Shown: piece by piece, positions 48,999 through 59,407 of the stretch
How positions within the stretch are numbered: the stretch's first letter is position 1
Layout of the letters: every line of letters begins with the position of its first letter
DNA from: Paenibacillus dauci
GTDB lineage: Bacteria; Bacillota; Bacilli; Paenibacillales; Paenibacillaceae
Direction: 5' to 3'
Assembly (NCBI RefSeq): GCF_000971985.1
Contig: NZ_KQ040802.1
Coordinates: 1 to 64,000 of the forward strand
DNA: 64,000 nt
The notes under the pieces: model-generated
What the model saw: the letters and a program-made list of their open reading frames with translations, nothing else
Told to the model about the DNA's origin: nothing
The model's database searches: none
Position numbers and translations under genes: made by a program

Positions 48999-49664
48999 GT
49001 GGGCCAAAAGGTAAATCCCATCGGATTGCGTGTAGGTATTATCCGTGACTGGGAATCTAAATGGTATGCTGGTAAAGACTTCGGCGATCTTCTTCTGGAA
49101 GACGTTCGTATCCGTGAATACCTGAAGACGAAACTGAAGGAGTCCGCTGTCTCCCGAATCGAAATCGAGAGAGCGGCTAATCGCGTGAACGTTACAATCA
49201 ACACTGCGAAACCTGGTATGGTTATCGGACGCGGTGGTTCTGAGGTTGAAGTACTTCGTAATGAAGTGACTAAAATCGCAGGCGGTAAAAAAGTTCACAT
49301 CAACATTTCCGAAATCAAAAATCAGGAACTGGATGCTATCCTCGTTGCTGAAAGCATTGCACAACAACTGGAACGTCGCGTTTCTTTCCGTCGTGCTCTG
49401 AAACAATCGATCCAAAGAACTATGCGCTCTGGCGCTAAAGGAATCAAAACAGCCGTTAGCGGACGTCTTGGCGGTGCTGAAATCGCCCGTTCCGAAGGTT
49501 ACAGCGAAGGAACTGTTCCACTGCATACACTTCGTGCTGATATCGATTATGGTACAGCTGAAGCTCATACAACTTACGGCCGTATCGGCGTAAAAGTATG
49601 GATCTATCGTGGCGAGGTTCTTCCTACGGCTAAGAAACAAGCTGCTCAGGAAGGAGGCAACTAA
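48999..49664 (+). CDS. rpsC: 30S ribosomal protein S3
   Basis: A 221-residue mRNA-entry protein with helicase activity. It starts at GTG (48999, [14 protein letters not shown]) after aaaggagggaaaac. The KH domain has '[17 protein letters not shown]' and the C-terminal domain '[20 protein letters not shown]'. Standard length. Confidence 0.98.
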   Translation: MGQKVNPIGLRVGIIRDWESKWYAGKDFGDLLLEDVRIREYLKTKLKESAVSRIEIERAANRVNVTINTAKPGMVIGRGGSEVEVLRNEVTKIAGGKKVHINISEIKNQELDAILVAESIAQQLERRVSFRRALKQSIQRTMRSGAKGIKTAVSGRLGGAEIARSEGYSEGTVPLHTLRADIDYGTAEAHTTYGRIGVKVWIYRGEVLPTAKKQAAQEGGN

Positions 49665-49666
49665 TC

Positions 49667-50101
49667 ATGTTGGTACCTAAACGTGTAAAACACCGTAAAC
49701 AGCACCGTCCAGGAATGGCTGGTCGCGCTAAAGGCGGTACTGAACTGAACTTCGGCGAATTCGGCCTGCAAGCTACTGAGCCTGCATGGATCACGAACCG
49801 TCAAATCGAAGCTGCCCGTATTGCTATGACTCGTTATATCAAACGTGGTGGTAAAGTATGGATCAAAATTTTCCCGGATAAACCTATTACTCAAAAGCCT
49901 CTCGAGGTTCGTATGGGTAGCGGTAAAGGTAACGTAGAAAAATGGGTTGCCATCGTTAAACCAGGAAAAATTATGTTTGAACTTGCTGGCGTATCTGAAG
50001 AGATTGCACGTGAAGCAATGCGTCTGGCTTCTCATAAATTGCCGGTAAAAACTAAGTTTGTGAAACGTGAAGAATTGGGTGGTGAAGCAAATGAAGGCTA
50101 A
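49667..50101 (+). CDS. rplP: 50S ribosomal protein L16
   Basis: A 144-residue protein near the A site. It starts [15 protein letters not shown] with ggaaggaggc upstream. '[20 protein letters not shown]' is the conserved core. Its end overlaps the rpmC start by 11 nt. Confidence 0.98.
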   Translation: MLVPKRVKHRKQHRPGMAGRAKGGTELNFGEFGLQATEPAWITNRQIEAARIAMTRYIKRGGKVWIKIFPDKPITQKPLEVRMGSGKGNVEKWVAIVKPGKIMFELAGVSEEIAREAMRLASHKLPVKTKFVKREELGGEANEG

Positions 50102-50291
50102 TGAATTGCGCAACCTTACCACTGCTGAAATCGAGCAAAAGATTGCTGGTTTTAAAGAGGAACTCTTTAACCTGCGCTTTCAACTTGCTACCGGTCAATT
50201 GGATAACCCTACTCGTATTAGCGCAGTCCGTAAGCAAATTGCACGTGCTAAAACAGTAGTTCGTGAAAGAGAACTCGGAATTACTTCATAA
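50091..50291 (+). CDS. rpmC: 50S ribosomal protein L29
   Basis: A 66-residue two-helix protein at the tunnel exit. It starts [14 protein letters not shown] at 50091, within the last codons of rplP; the frame upstream is not conserved. The typical '[20 protein letters not shown]' is present. Confidence 0.96.
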   Translation: MKANELRNLTTAEIEQKIAGFKEELFNLRFQLATGQLDNPTRISAVRKQIARAKTVVRERELGITS

Positions 50292-50343
50292 TCCAATATT
50301 TGACGAGCTTGTGATTGCCGTCAGCTGAGGGAGGAGGCCCACT

Positions 50344-50607
50344 ATGAGCGAACGTAATGCCCGTAAAGTACAGGTAGGCAAAGTTGTCAGCGACAAAATG
50401 GATAAAACTATTGTTGTAGCTGTAGAAACTTACAAAAAGCATGATCTGTATCACAAACGCATTAAGTACACTAAGAAATTCAAAGCTCATGATGAAAACA
50501 ACACTGCGAAAATCGGTGACGTTGTTAAAATCATGGAAACTCGTCCACTGTCCAAGGATAAAAACTGGAGACTGGTGGAAGTTGTAGAAGAAGCAATCAT
50601 CATTTGA
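50344..50607 (+). CDS. rpsQ: 30S ribosomal protein S17
   Basis: An 87-residue OB-fold 16S-binding protein. It starts [19 protein letters not shown] after gagggaggagg. Conserved '[17 protein letters not shown]' and '[20 protein letters not shown]' are present. Confidence 0.97.
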   Translation: MSERNARKVQVGKVVSDKMDKTIVVAVETYKKHDLYHKRIKYTKKFKAHDENNTAKIGDVVKIMETRPLSKDKNWRLVEVVEEAIII

Positions 50608-50644
50608 TGATTTGATATAAGTTGCCTGGAAGGAGGAACTAGAA

Positions 50645-51013
50645 ATGATTCAACCATTTACACGTTTGGCTGTAGCCGATAACTCCGGCGCAAAAGAACT
50701 GATGTGTATTCGCGTATTGGGTGGTACTGGACGTCGTACAGCTGCTATTGGCGATACTATTGTGTGTTCTGTAAAACAAGCAACACCAGGCGGCGTTGTC
50801 AAAAAAGGTGATGTAGTTAAAGCAGTAGTTGTTCGTACGAAGAGCTCTGTACGTCGTAAAGACGGTTCTTACATCGCATTTGATGAAAATGCAGCAGTGG
50901 TAATCAAAGACGATAAAGGCCCTCGTGGTACTCGTATCTTTGGACCAGTTGCTCGTGAACTGCGTGATCGCGATTACATGAAAATCGTTTCCCTGGCTCC
51001 GGAAGTCATCTAA
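50645..51013 (+). CDS. rplN: 50S ribosomal protein L14
   Basis: A 122-residue intersubunit-bridge protein. It starts [18 protein letters not shown] after ggaaggaggaactag. '[20 protein letters not shown]' marks the C-terminus. Confidence 0.98.
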   Translation: MIQPFTRLAVADNSGAKELMCIRVLGGTGRRTAAIGDTIVCSVKQATPGGVVKKGDVVKAVVVRTKSSVRRKDGSYIAFDENAAVVIKDDKGPRGTRIFGPVARELRDRDYMKIVSLAPEVI

Positions 51014-51066
51014 ACGATACCGATATAAGGCCCTGTGCCTGAGTGAGTTATAGGAGGTGTACAGAA

Positions 51067-51423
51067 ATGGCGAAAGTGAAAAAAGTGTTGGAGTCTCACA
51101 ACAACAAACTGCACGTGAAAAAAGATGATACGGTTATCGTAATCAGCGGTAAAGACAAAGGTAAAAAAGGTCGCGTAATCGCTGCGTATCCTCGTGAAAA
51201 TCGCGTACTGGTTGAAGGCGTGAATATGATCACCAAGCATCAAAAACCGACTCAGCTGAACCCGCAAGGTGGACGCATCGAGCAAGAAGCACCTATCCAC
51301 GTTTCGAACGTAATGCACGTTGATCCTAAGGACGGAAAAAAAGTAACCCGTATTGGTTACAAAACACTGGATAACGGCAAAAAAGTTCGTGTGGCTAAGC
51401 GCTCCGGAGATACAATCGATTAA
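51067..51423 (+). CDS. rplX: 50S ribosomal protein L24
   Basis: A 118-residue assembly-initiator protein with a KOW motif ('[18 protein letters not shown]'). It starts [14 protein letters not shown] at 51067 with ataggaggtg upstream; an earlier in-frame start at 51043 precedes that site. Slightly longer than the common ~103 residues, due to the N-terminal extension. Confidence 0.96.
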   Translation: MAKVKKVLESHNNKLHVKKDDTVIVISGKDKGKKGRVIAAYPRENRVLVEGVNMITKHQKPTQLNPQGGRIEQEAPIHVSNVMHVDPKDGKKVTRIGYKTLDNGKKVRVAKRSGDTID

Positions 51424-51456
51424 TACTAATTGTTAAGGAAAGGAGGACCTTCCACA

Positions 51457-51999
51457 ATGGCTTCAAGAATGAAAGAGATGTACCTGAACGAAATCGTACC
51501 TTCCCTGACTACGAAATTCAACTACACGACTGTTATGCAAGTCCCTAAAGTTGAAAAAATCGTTATCAACATGGGTGTGGGCGAAGCGGTATCGAACTCC
51601 AAAGTATTGGATTCTGCTGTAAGCGATCTGCAACTGATCTCTGGTCAAAAACCAGTTATCACTCGTGCTAAAAAATCCATCGCTGGATTTAAATTGCGTG
51701 AAAACATGCCAATCGGTGTTAAAGTAACACTGCGCGGCGATCGTATGTACTACTTCCTGGACAAACTGGTGAACATTACACTGCCTCGCGTACGTGACTT
51801 CCGCGGTGTATCTTCCAAAGCGTTCGACGGTCGTGGTAACTACACACTGGGTCTGAAAGAGCAACTGATCTTCCCAGAGATCGAGTACGATAAAGTTGAT
51901 AAAGTACGTGGTATGGATATCGTTATCGTAACTACAGCTAAAACGGACGAAGAGTCCCGTGAACTGCTGACCCAACTGGGTATGCCTTTCGTAAAATAA
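51457..51999 (+). CDS. rplE: 50S ribosomal protein L5
   Basis: A 180-residue protein that binds 5S rRNA and contacts the P-site tRNA. It starts [14 protein letters not shown] at 51457 after aaaggaggacc. Conserved '[19 protein letters not shown]' and '[20 protein letters not shown]' are present. Confidence 0.97.
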   Translation: MASRMKEMYLNEIVPSLTTKFNYTTVMQVPKVEKIVINMGVGEAVSNSKVLDSAVSDLQLISGQKPVITRAKKSIAGFKLRENMPIGVKVTLRGDRMYYFLDKLVNITLPRVRDFRGVSSKAFDGRGNYTLGLKEQLIFPEIEYDKVDKVRGMDIVIVTTAKTDEESRELLTQLGMPFVK

Positions 52000-52067
52000 T
52001 GTGAAATGTACGGGGTTCGAATATAAGCCCCTTTTTCTCCGAAAATCTTTAGGAGGTGTCAGGCGAA

Positions 52068-52253
52068 GTGGCTAAAACTTCAATGAAAGTTAAACAACAA
52101 CGTACACCGAAGTTCAAAGTGCGTGCTTACACTCGTTGCGAACGTTGTGGTCGTCCACATTCCGTTTTGCAAAAGTTTAAAATTTGCCGTATTTGCTTCC
52201 GTGAATTGGCATACAAAGGCCAGATTCCTGGCGTGAAAAAAGCAAGCTGGTAA
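52068..52253 (+). CDS. rpsZ: 30S ribosomal protein S14, type Z (zinc form)
   Basis: A 61-residue zinc-binding S14. It starts at GTG (52068, [18 protein letters not shown]), since the GTG at 52056 lies in the aggaggtg site. The zinc ligands appear as CERC and CRIC. It is the short, four-cysteine form typical of Bacillota spc operons. Confidence 0.97.
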   Translation: MAKTSMKVKQQRTPKFKVRAYTRCERCGRPHSVLQKFKICRICFRELAYKGQIPGVKKASW

Positions 52254-52285
52254 ACCATTGATTAACAGGAAGGAGGTTCACACAC

Positions 52286-52684
52286 ATGTCTATGTCAGAT
52301 CCAATTGCTGATATGCTTACTCGTATTCGTAACGCCAACACTGTGCGTCACGAAACAGTAGAAGTTCCAGCTTCTAAAATGAAGAAGCAAATTGCTGATA
52401 TCCTGAAACGTGAAGGTTTCATTCGTGATGCTGAAATGGTTGAGGATAACAAACAAGGAATTATCCGTATTTTCCTGAAATACGGTCAAAATAACGAGCG
52501 TGTAATTACTGGCCTGAAACGTATCAGTAAACCAGGACTTCGCGTTTACACGAAGAGCAATGAAATCCCTCGCGTATTGGGTGGACTCGGAATCGCGATT
52601 ATCTCTACTTCTAACGGAGTGGTAACCGATAAAGAGGCTCGTCAATCCAAAAGCGGCGGCGAAGTTATTTGCTACGTTTGGTAA
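52286..52684 (+). CDS. rpsH: 30S ribosomal protein S8
   Basis: A 132-residue 16S-binding protein. It starts [16 protein letters not shown] after ggaaggaggttcac; the second ATG (52292) is also possible. The C-terminal '[17 protein letters not shown]' is the RNA-binding core. Confidence 0.97.
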   Translation: MSMSDPIADMLTRIRNANTVRHETVEVPASKMKKQIADILKREGFIRDAEMVEDNKQGIIRIFLKYGQNNERVITGLKRISKPGLRVYTKSNEIPRVLGGLGIAIISTSNGVVTDKEARQSKSGGEVICYVW

Positions 52685-52715
52685 TTAACGTCATAAAATA
52701 AGGAGGTGCAACGCA

Positions 52716-53258
52716 ATGTCCCGTATTGGTCGTAAACCAATTGAAGTACCTAGTGGTGTAGAAATCACTATGGATAACACTACTCTTACGGTAAAAGGTC
52801 CGAAAGGAACCCTGTCCCGTGAGCTTCACAAAGACATGAAAGTAAACGTTGAAGGTAACGTGATCACGATTGAGCGTCCTTCTGACAATAAACTTCACCG
52901 TTCCCTGCACGGAACAACTCGCAGTGTTGTGAGTAACATGGTGAGCGGAGTAACTACTGGTTTCTCCAAAGCTCTGGAACTGGTTGGTGTCGGATACCGC
53001 GCAAGCAAATCTGGCGATAAAATCGTTCTGAACGTAGGTTACTCTCACCCGGTAGAAATTACTCCGGAAGCAGGCATCGAGTTCGATGTACCTACTAACA
53101 CTCGTATCGTAGTTAACGGTATCGATAAAGAGCGCGTAGGTGCTTACGCAGCTAAAATCCGCTCCGTACGCGAACCAGAACCTTATAAAGGTAAAGGTAT
53201 CAAGTATGAAGGCGAACGTATTCTTCGTAAAGAAGGTAAAGCTGGTAAGAAAAAATAA
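52716..53258 (+). CDS. rplF: 50S ribosomal protein L6
   Basis: A 180-residue protein near the sarcin-ricin loop. It starts [16 protein letters not shown] after taaggaggtgcaacgca. The C-terminal '[20 protein letters not shown]'-like region (Arg-Glu-Pro-Glu-Pro-Tyr) is conserved. A structured spacer follows before rplR. Confidence 0.97.
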   Translation: MSRIGRKPIEVPSGVEITMDNTTLTVKGPKGTLSRELHKDMKVNVEGNVITIERPSDNKLHRSLHGTTRSVVSNMVSGVTTGFSKALELVGVGYRASKSGDKIVLNVGYSHPVEITPEAGIEFDVPTNTRIVVNGIDKERVGAYAAKIRSVREPEPYKGKGIKYEGERILRKEGKAGKKK

Positions 53259-53297
53259 GCTAGGGGATAATGGCTCATTACCCCAAGCAAGCTAGCT
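53258..53297 (+). promoter_or_regulatory. hairpin in the rplF-rplR spacer
   Basis: GGGG-TAATG (53263-53272, one bulged A) pairs with CATTA-CCCC (53276-53284). Outer AGCTA (53258-53262) can pair with TAGCT (53293-53297). It sits in the unusually long 82-nt spacer between L6 and L18 genes. No T run follows, so termination is unlikely. Confidence 0.5.
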
Positions 53298-53340
53298 TGA
53301 AGCTGGCTCAGGTAAAATGAAGGGAGTGAAATATACAGTC

Positions 53341-53706
53341 ATGATTACTAAAGCTGATAAAAATAAAGCTCGTCTGAAAAGACATCTGCGTGTTCGTAAG
53401 AACATCACTGGTACTGCTCAGCGTCCTCGTCTGAACATTTTCCGTTCTGCAAAACACATCTATGCTCAACTAATCGACGACGTGGCTGGTGTAACTTTGG
53501 TATCTGCATCCACTAAGGATAAAGATCTGAAAGACATCAAAAACGGCGGTAGTGTTGAAGCTGCTACTCAAGTAGGACAGCTGATCGCAAAACGTGCAGT
53601 TGAACAAGGACACGAGTCTGTTGTATTTGACCGCGGAGGCTATTTGTATCACGGACGGATTCAAGCCCTGGCAGATGCAGCTCGTGAAGCGGGTCTTAAA
53701 TTCTAA
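53341..53706 (+). CDS. rplR: 50S ribosomal protein L18
   Basis: A 121-residue 5S rRNA-binding protein. It starts [15 protein letters not shown] at 53341; gaagggagtg lies ~13 nt upstream. The conserved '[20 protein letters not shown]' and '[20 protein letters not shown]' are present. Confidence 0.97.
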   Translation: MITKADKNKARLKRHLRVRKNITGTAQRPRLNIFRSAKHIYAQLIDDVAGVTLVSASTKDKDLKDIKNGGSVEAATQVGQLIAKRAVEQGHESVVFDRGGYLYHGRIQALADAAREAGLKF

Positions 53707-53733
53707 AACATTGTAAAAAAGGAGGTAAACGAC

Positions 53734-54231
53734 TTGCGTATTGATCCAAATACTTTAGAACTTACTGAAAGAGTAGTTCATATTAATCGTGTAGCTAAAG
53801 TAGTTAAGGGCGGACGTCGTTTTAGCTTTAGCGCGCTAGTAGTAGTAGGCGACGGTAAAGGCTGGGTTGGTGCTGGTCTCGGTAAAGCCGGTGAAGTACC
53901 TGATGCGATTCGTAAAGGTATCGAAGATGCTAAGAAAAACCTGGTACACGTTCCACTCGTAGGAACTACAATTCCTCACCTCGTAAACGGTAAATTCGGA
54001 GCAGGCCGCGTAATGCTGAAGCCAGCATCTGAAGGTACTGGAGTAATCGCTGGTGGTCCAGTTCGTGCCGTTCTGGAACTCGCTGGTGTAGGTGACATCT
54101 TGACAAAATCCCTGGGTTCTTCGAACTCCATGAATATGGTTAATGCTACGCTGGAAGGCTTGTCTCGCCTGAAACGTGCTGAAGATGTAGCTAAACTGCG
54201 TGGAAAAACAATCGAAGAGCTGCTCGGTTAA
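53734..54231 (+). CDS. rpsE: 30S ribosomal protein S5
   Basis: A 165-residue decoding-fidelity protein. It starts at TTG (53734, [17 protein letters not shown]) after aaaggaggtaaac. The dsRNA-binding loop '[20 protein letters not shown]' (spectinomycin-site region) is present. Confidence 0.97.
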   Translation: MRIDPNTLELTERVVHINRVAKVVKGGRRFSFSALVVVGDGKGWVGAGLGKAGEVPDAIRKGIEDAKKNLVHVPLVGTTIPHLVNGKFGAGRVMLKPASEGTGVIAGGPVRAVLELAGVGDILTKSLGSSNSMNMVNATLEGLSRLKRAEDVAKLRGKTIEELLG

Positions 54232-54243
54232 GGAGGGAATCAC

Positions 54244-54429
54244 ATGGCTAAATTGGAAATTACCCTCGTCCGTAGCGTGATCGGTCGTCCAGAAAACCAA
54301 CGCGTCACTGTAAAAACTTTGGGACTGCGTAAACTGAACCATTCGGTCATTCAAGAAGACAATGCTGCTATTCGCGGCATGGTTAACCAAGTACAACACT
54401 TGGTATCTGTAAAAGAAATTCAAGGCTAA
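54244..54429 (+). CDS. rpmD: 50S ribosomal protein L30
   Basis: A 61-residue protein starting [19 protein letters not shown] after taaggagggaatcac, 12 nt after rpsE. '[20 protein letters not shown]' is the family core. Confidence 0.97.
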   Translation: MAKLEITLVRSVIGRPENQRVTVKTLGLRKLNHSVIQEDNAAIRGMVNQVQHLVSVKEIQG

Positions 54430-54475
54430 TTGATCGAAAGATTAGCCTATTATCAATAAGGAGGTGCAACGAACG

Positions 54476-54916
54476 ATGAAATTGCATGAACTTTCTCCAG
54501 CACCTGGTTCCCGTAAAGAACGTAAACGTGTCGGTCGCGGAACTAGTAGTGGTACTGGTAAAACATCGGGTCGTGGTCACAAAGGACAAAATTCACGCTC
54601 TGGCGGTGGTGTTCGTCCAGGATTTGAAGGCGGTCAAAACCCATTGTATCGTCGTTTACCGAAACGTGGATTTGTTAACCCAACCCGTAAAGAGTACGCA
54701 CTGGTTAATGTAGCTGAACTGAACAGTCTGGCTGCTGATACTGAAGTTACTCCGGAATTCTTGATGGAGCAAGGCATTGTAAAAAGTGCGAAAAGCGGAA
54801 TCAAGATCCTGGGCAATGGCGAACTGTCTGTAAAACTGACTGTAAAAGCGAATAAGTTCTCTCAATCTGCGGTAGAGAAGATCGAGGCTGCCGGCGGTAA
54901 AACCGAGGTGATCTAA
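54476..54916 (+). CDS. rplO: 50S ribosomal protein L15
   Basis: A 146-residue late-assembly protein. It starts [18 protein letters not shown] at 54476; the GTG at 54464 lies inside the aaggaggtg site. The Gly/Arg-rich extension '[20 protein letters not shown]' is conserved. The last base of its stop is the first base of the secY start. Confidence 0.97.
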   Translation: MKLHELSPAPGSRKERKRVGRGTSSGTGKTSGRGHKGQNSRSGGGVRPGFEGGQNPLYRRLPKRGFVNPTRKEYALVNVAELNSLAADTEVTPEFLMEQGIVKSAKSGIKILGNGELSVKLTVKANKFSQSAVEKIEAAGGKTEVI

Positions 54917-56214
54917 TGTTCAAGACCCTGACGAATATATGGCGGGTGGAGGATCTTAGAAATCGGATACTATTTACCCTGCTGGTACTGATTGTCTACC
55001 GTATCGGTTCGTTTGTACCAGTACCTGGAGTAAACACGGAAGTTTTCACTGCCACAAATAACCAGGGGCAAGAATTATTCGGTCTTTTAAATACCTTCTC
55101 CGGAGGAGCATTGTCTCGATTCTCGATCTTTGCCCTCGGGATTATGCCGTATATCACAGCGTCCATCATCGTACAGTTACTGTCGATGGATGTCATTCCG
55201 AAATTTGCGGAATGGGCAAAACAAGGGGAACACGGTAAAAAGAAGCTAGCACAGATTACTCGCTACGGTACAGTTATTCTGGGTCTGATTCAGGCCTTTG
55301 GTACATCGATCGGCTTTAACCGTCTATACAACACAGAAATGATTCCAGGTGCTACTATCTGGAGTTATGTTCTGATTGCACTTGTATTGACGGCCGGTAC
55401 ATCTTTCCTGATGTGGCTTGGCGAGCAGATCACTGAAAAAGGAATTGGTAACGGGATCTCGATTATCATCTTCGCGGGGATCGTGGCAGCAATTCCACAG
55501 CATATTCGTGATATGGTTCAATCGGATTTCTTGGCGCCAGGTCAAACGTTCATGAACGTTGTGAAACTGGTTGTCGTTGTTATTGTCGTAGTTTTGATTG
55601 TTGTCGGTGTTATCTTTATCCAACAAGGGATTCGGAAAATTCCGGTGCAATATGCAAAACGCGTTGTAGGTAACAAAATGTATGGCGGTCAGAATACACA
55701 TATTCCACTGAAGATCAATTCAGCTGGTGTTATCCCTGTAATCTTCGCTGTATCCCTGCTTCAATTCCCGATCATTATAGCAAGCTTTTGGTCTACACAT
55801 CTCTGGGCACAATGGATTACCAAGAATCTTTGGTATGATCAGCCGCTCGGTATGGTGCTGTATGTTATAATGATTATAGGCTTTACTTTCTTCTATACAT
55901 TTGTGCAAATGAATCCTACACAAATGGCAGATAATATGAAGAAGAACGGTGGTTATATTCCAGGCGTTCGTCCAGGCAAGCCTACGGCTACCTACTTGAC
56001 TCGTGTTATGACTCGTTTGACCATGACCGGTTCACTGTTCCTGGCGCTCATCTCGGTATTACCAGTATTCCTGGGAGCAATCTCGGGTCTGCCTAAATCC
56101 GTTCAGATCGGTGGTACTTCCCTTCTCATCGTTATCGGTGTTGCACTGGATACCATGAAAACGATCGAAAGCCAGCTTATCAAACGCCATTATAAGGGTT
56201 TTATCAATAAATAG
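54916..56214 (+). CDS. secY: preprotein translocase subunit SecY
   Basis: The 432-residue channel of the Sec translocon with ten membrane helices. It starts [18 protein letters not shown], overlapping the rplO stop by one base (taatg). The conserved plug/TM2 region 'ALGIMPYITASIIVQLLS' and the cytoplasmic loop 'GLPKSVQIGGTSLLIVIGVA' are present. It works with SecE (28334) and SecA. Confidence 0.98.
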   Translation: MFKTLTNIWRVEDLRNRILFTLLVLIVYRIGSFVPVPGVNTEVFTATNNQGQELFGLLNTFSGGALSRFSIFALGIMPYITASIIVQLLSMDVIPKFAEWAKQGEHGKKKLAQITRYGTVILGLIQAFGTSIGFNRLYNTEMIPGATIWSYVLIALVLTAGTSFLMWLGEQITEKGIGNGISIIIFAGIVAAIPQHIRDMVQSDFLAPGQTFMNVVKLVVVVIVVVLIVVGVIFIQQGIRKIPVQYAKRVVGNKMYGGQNTHIPLKINSAGVIPVIFAVSLLQFPIIIASFWSTHLWAQWITKNLWYDQPLGMVLYVIMIIGFTFFYTFVQMNPTQMADNMKKNGGYIPGVRPGKPTATYLTRVMTRLTMTGSLFLALISVLPVFLGAISGLPKSVQIGGTSLLIVIGVALDTMKTIESQLIKRHYKGFINK

Positions 56215-56306
56215 ACGGCAGGTTCCGGCTGAATGGGGTGTCCCATTCATATCCGGCACCTTTCGTGCTGTTCTTGCAAGAGTAGTTTTAGGGGGAGTGA
56301 CGAAGC

Positions 56307-56951
56307 GTGAACATTATATTCATGGGACCTCCGGGAGCAGGTAAAGGAACACAAGCTGCTGTGATTGTGAAAGAGCTGGGCATTCCTCATATTTCTACAG
56401 GCGATGCATTTCGTCTGGCGATCAAACAGGAAACTCCAATCGGAGTAAAAGCCAAAGAATTCATTGACCAGGGTTTGCTGGTACCGGATGATGTAACCAA
56501 TGGAATCGTGGAAGAGCGGCTCGCTCAACCTGACTGTGAAAAAGGTTTTTTGCTTGACGGTTATCCTAGAACTTTGGCTCAAGCTGAGGCGCTGGATAAA
56601 ATGCTGGCGGCAATGGACCGTAAGCTGGACCACGTAATCAATCTAAAAGTAGACCGGGATAAGTTGCTCGTTCGTATTACTGGACGACGCATTTGCAGAA
56701 CCTGCGGTGCTACTTACCACATCGTATTCAATCCGCCGAAGCAAGAAGGCGTATGTGATATCGATGGTGGGGAACTCTATCAGAGACCTGATGATAACGA
56801 AGAAAGTGTAGCAACCCGCCTTGACGAGTACGGTAACAAGACGGCACCTTTGCTCTCTTACTACGGAGATCGCAATCTTCTGAGAGATATTGATGGCGAA
56901 CAAGGCATTGACGTAGTATCACAGGATATTGTGTCATTGCTGAGAGGTTAA
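56307..56951 (+). CDS. adk: adenylate kinase
   Basis: A 214-residue enzyme that interconverts AMP, ADP and ATP. It starts at GTG (56307) after agggggagtgacgaa. The P loop is GPPGAGKGT. The LID has a zinc-finger form with CRTCGATYH and a later Cys (GVCDIDG), followed by Asp in the fourth-ligand region, typical of Gram-positive long adenylate kinases. map follows at 5 nt. Confidence 0.97.
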   Translation: MNIIFMGPPGAGKGTQAAVIVKELGIPHISTGDAFRLAIKQETPIGVKAKEFIDQGLLVPDDVTNGIVEERLAQPDCEKGFLLDGYPRTLAQAEALDKMLAAMDRKLDHVINLKVDRDKLLVRITGRRICRTCGATYHIVFNPPKQEGVCDIDGGELYQRPDDNEESVATRLDEYGNKTAPLLSYYGDRNLLRDIDGEQGIDVVSQDIVSLLRG

Positions 56952-56956
56952 GCGGA

Positions 56957-57709
56957 ATGATCATTTGCAAATCCGAAACAGAACTTGGCTTTATGCGAGA
57001 AGCAGGGCGAATCGTAGCGGAAACACACGCTTTGATCAAACAGTCTATCGAGCCAGGGATTACAACGGAAGAGCTCGATCAACTTGCGGACCGTTATATT
57101 CGCAGCCAGAATGCCTTGCCATCGTTCAAAGGATACAATGGTTTTCCTGCCAGTATTTGTGCTTCGGTGAATGAGCAGCTTGTTCATGGATTCCCAAGCA
57201 AACGCAAACTGCAAGAAGGCGACATCGTTACTTTTGATATTGGAGCTCAGTATCAGGGGTATCACGGTGATTCGGCGTGGACCTATCCGGTAGGACAAAT
57301 TTCTGACGAAGCGAAGCGTCTTTTGGAAGTCACAGAAGGGGCTTTATTTGCAGGACTAGACCTGGTAAAACCGGAGGTGCGTCTGTTTACAATATCACAT
57401 GCGATACAGCGTTTTATTGAAGATGCCGGGATGTCGGTCGTACGAGAGTATGTCGGTCACGGGATTGGAACCAAATTGCACGAAGATCCGAAAATCCCGA
57501 ATTATGGGATCGCAGATCGGGGTCCACGGCTAAAACCAGGAATGGTTCTCGCAATTGAACCGATGGTGAATGTTGGTGGACAGCAAGTGAAAACGTTGGA
57601 AGACAAATGGACAGTAGTTACGGTTGATGGCTCACTGTGTGCCCATTTTGAACATACAGTTGCGGTTACACCGGACGGTATGGAAATTTTCACAAAACTT
57701 AACGCGTAG
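56957..57709 (+). CDS. map: methionine aminopeptidase, type I
   Basis: A 250-residue metalloenzyme that removes initiator methionine. Metal ligands fit '[18 protein letters not shown]' (two Asp), '[12 protein letters not shown]' (His), 'AIEPMVN' (Glu) and 'FEHTVAVT' (Glu). It lacks the N-terminal zinc extension, as in other Bacillota. Start: ATG 5 nt after adk, with no strong separate site, suggesting coupling. Confidence 0.97.
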   Translation: MIICKSETELGFMREAGRIVAETHALIKQSIEPGITTEELDQLADRYIRSQNALPSFKGYNGFPASICASVNEQLVHGFPSKRKLQEGDIVTFDIGAQYQGYHGDSAWTYPVGQISDEAKRLLEVTEGALFAGLDLVKPEVRLFTISHAIQRFIEDAGMSVVREYVGHGIGTKLHEDPKIPNYGIADRGPRLKPGMVLAIEPMVNVGGQQVKTLEDKWTVVTVDGSLCAHFEHTVAVTPDGMEIFTKLNA

Positions 57710-57718
57710 GTGATTGTT

Positions 57719-58015
57719 TTGAAACTAGGGACATCCCCGCAGGTCGGTCAAGTTGTGAGAGTTTCGAAGGGAAAAGGAGCTGGCCAACCTGCTGTAATCA
57801 TTGCAATATCGGATGAGAAATTCGTGTATATCGCCGACGGAAACAAACGCAAGTTTGATCAGCCTAAGAAGAAGAATCTGCTTCATCTGGAGCTGATGCC
57901 GATGGTGAGTAGCGAAATCGTAGACAGTTTGCAAGAAAGCGGACGGGTCACAAACGGAAAGTTGCGTCATGCAGTTGCCAAGTTTGTTGAATCTGCCGAA
58001 AAAAATACGGTTTAA
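57719..58015 (+). CDS. KOW-domain RNA-binding protein (YbzG-like)
   Basis: A 98-residue small protein with an L14e/KOW-like fold. The N-terminal part '[21 protein letters not shown]' is KOW-like and is followed by '[20 protein letters not shown]', rich in basic residues. I favour the TTG at 57719 because taggtga lies 5 nt upstream; the GTG at 57710 directly after the map stop is possible. It sits between map and infA like ybzG in Bacillus, and probably binds the ribosome or its RNA. Its exact role is unknown. Confidence 0.85.
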   Translation: MKLGTSPQVGQVVRVSKGKGAGQPAVIIAISDEKFVYIADGNKRKFDQPKKKNLLHLELMPMVSSEIVDSLQESGRVTNGKLRHAVAKFVESAEKNTV

Positions 58016-58028
58016 GGAGGAACTCATT

Positions 58029-58244
58029 GTGGCTAAAGAGGATGTTATTGAGGTAGAAGGCGTGGTTCTTGAACCATTGCCGAATGCAACGTTCAAAGTT
58101 GAGCTGGAAAATGGTCACCAGATTCTTGCTCATGTTTCCGGTAAGCTGCGGATGCACTTTATCCGTATTCTGACTGGAGATAAGGTGGTAGTTCAACTTT
58201 CACCTTATGATTTGACAAAAGGTCGTATAACTTATCGTAAATAA
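58029..58244 (+). CDS. infA: translation initiation factor IF-1
   Basis: A 71-residue OB-fold factor that occupies the 30S A site. The start is GTG (58029) after ttaaggaggaactcatt; a longer frame from 57969 is not conserved. Conserved '[20 protein letters not shown]' and '[20 protein letters not shown]' are present. It lies between the KOW protein and rpmJ. Confidence 0.97.
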   Translation: MAKEDVIEVEGVVLEPLPNATFKVELENGHQILAHVSGKLRMHFIRILTGDKVVVQLSPYDLTKGRITYRK

Positions 58245-58309
58245 AACACAAATGCATAAATCTATGGTATAATAGATACTTATGTGATATAAATTTGTGG
58301 TGCAGATAA

Positions 58310-58474
<165 letters not shown>

Positions 58475-58496
58475 TTAATCGAGGAGGTGTAGCGTA

Positions 58497-58862
58497 ATGG
58501 CACGTATAGCTGGTGTAGATTTACCACGTGATAAGCGCGTTGAGATCGCCTTGACATATATTTTCGGAATCGGTAAAACGACTTCCCAGAAAATTCTGAG
58601 TGGTACAGGTATTGACTTTAACACTCGTGTCCGCGATCTAACTGAAGATGAAGTAGGAAAACTGCGTGAAGCAATTGAAAGTACAAAGGTTGAAGGTGAT
58701 CTTCGTCGTGAGATCTCTTTGAACATCAAACGTCTGATCGAAATCGGATGCTACCGTGGTGTTCGTCACCGTCGTGGTCTGCCGGTTCGTGGACAACGTA
58801 CTAAAACAAATGCTCGTACACGTAAGGGTCCTCGTCGTACAGTAGCGAACAAGAAGAAGTAA
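58497..58862 (+). CDS. rpsM: 30S ribosomal protein S13
   Basis: A 121-residue protein of the 30S head. It starts [19 protein letters not shown] after cgaggaggtgtag. The C-terminal basic tail '[20 protein letters not shown]' reaches the P site. Confidence 0.98.
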   Translation: MARIAGVDLPRDKRVEIALTYIFGIGKTTSQKILSGTGIDFNTRVRDLTEDEVGKLREAIESTKVEGDLRREISLNIKRLIEIGCYRGVRHRRGLPVRGQRTKTNARTRKGPRRTVANKKK

Positions 58863-58878
58863 GGGAGGTTAATGAGCA

Positions 58879-59274
58879 ATGGCTAAAGCTAAAAAAGTCG
58901 TACGTACTAAGCGTCGCGACCGTAAAAATATCGAATCTGGCGTGGCACACATTCGTTCCACGTTTAACAATACGATCGTTACTATTACGGATCCTCATGG
59001 TAATGCCATTTCCTGGGCTAGCTCCGGCGGTCTTGGATTTAGAGGTTCCCGTAAGTCCACTCCATTCGCAGCACAACTGGCAGCTGAAACAGCAGCTAAA
59101 GCAGCTATGGAACACGGCATGAAAGCTGTTGAAGTTATGGTTAAAGGTCCAGGTGCTGGACGTGAAGCAGCAATTCGTTCTCTGCAAGCAGCTGGTCTGG
59201 AAGTTAACCTGATTAAGGATGTAACTCCAATCCCGCATAACGGATGCCGTCCACCAAAACGTCGTCGCGTATAA
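58879..59274 (+). CDS. rpsK: 30S ribosomal protein S11
   Basis: A 131-residue platform protein. It starts [17 protein letters not shown] after taagggaggtt. '[20 protein letters not shown]' and the C-terminal '[15 protein letters not shown]' are typical. Confidence 0.98.
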   Translation: MAKAKKVVRTKRRDRKNIESGVAHIRSTFNNTIVTITDPHGNAISWASSGGLGFRGSRKSTPFAAQLAAETAAKAAMEHGMKAVEVMVKGPGAGREAAIRSLQAAGLEVNLIKDVTPIPHNGCRPPKRRRV

Positions 59275-59288
59275 TCGAAGCATGTCTC

Positions 59289-59353
59289 TTCAATGTGGTC
59301 ATACTCCCGGAGATGCATTTATGCTTGCCGGGGACTACTGCATGTCTATTGAA
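59289..59353 (+). promoter_or_regulatory. structured spacer between rpsK and rpoA
   Basis: TTCAAT (59289-59294) pairs with ATTGAA (59348-59353). Inside lie CCCGG/CCGGG (59306-59310, 59328-59332) and GCAT/ATGC. The string gcatgtct is repeated near both ends. It fills about half of the 133-nt gap before rpoA. No terminator T run follows. Confidence 0.45.
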
Positions 59354-59407
59354 TAAAGTTTTAGCGACAGTTTCACCGAAGCGACGTTTTGAAGGAGGGA
59401 TATTGCA

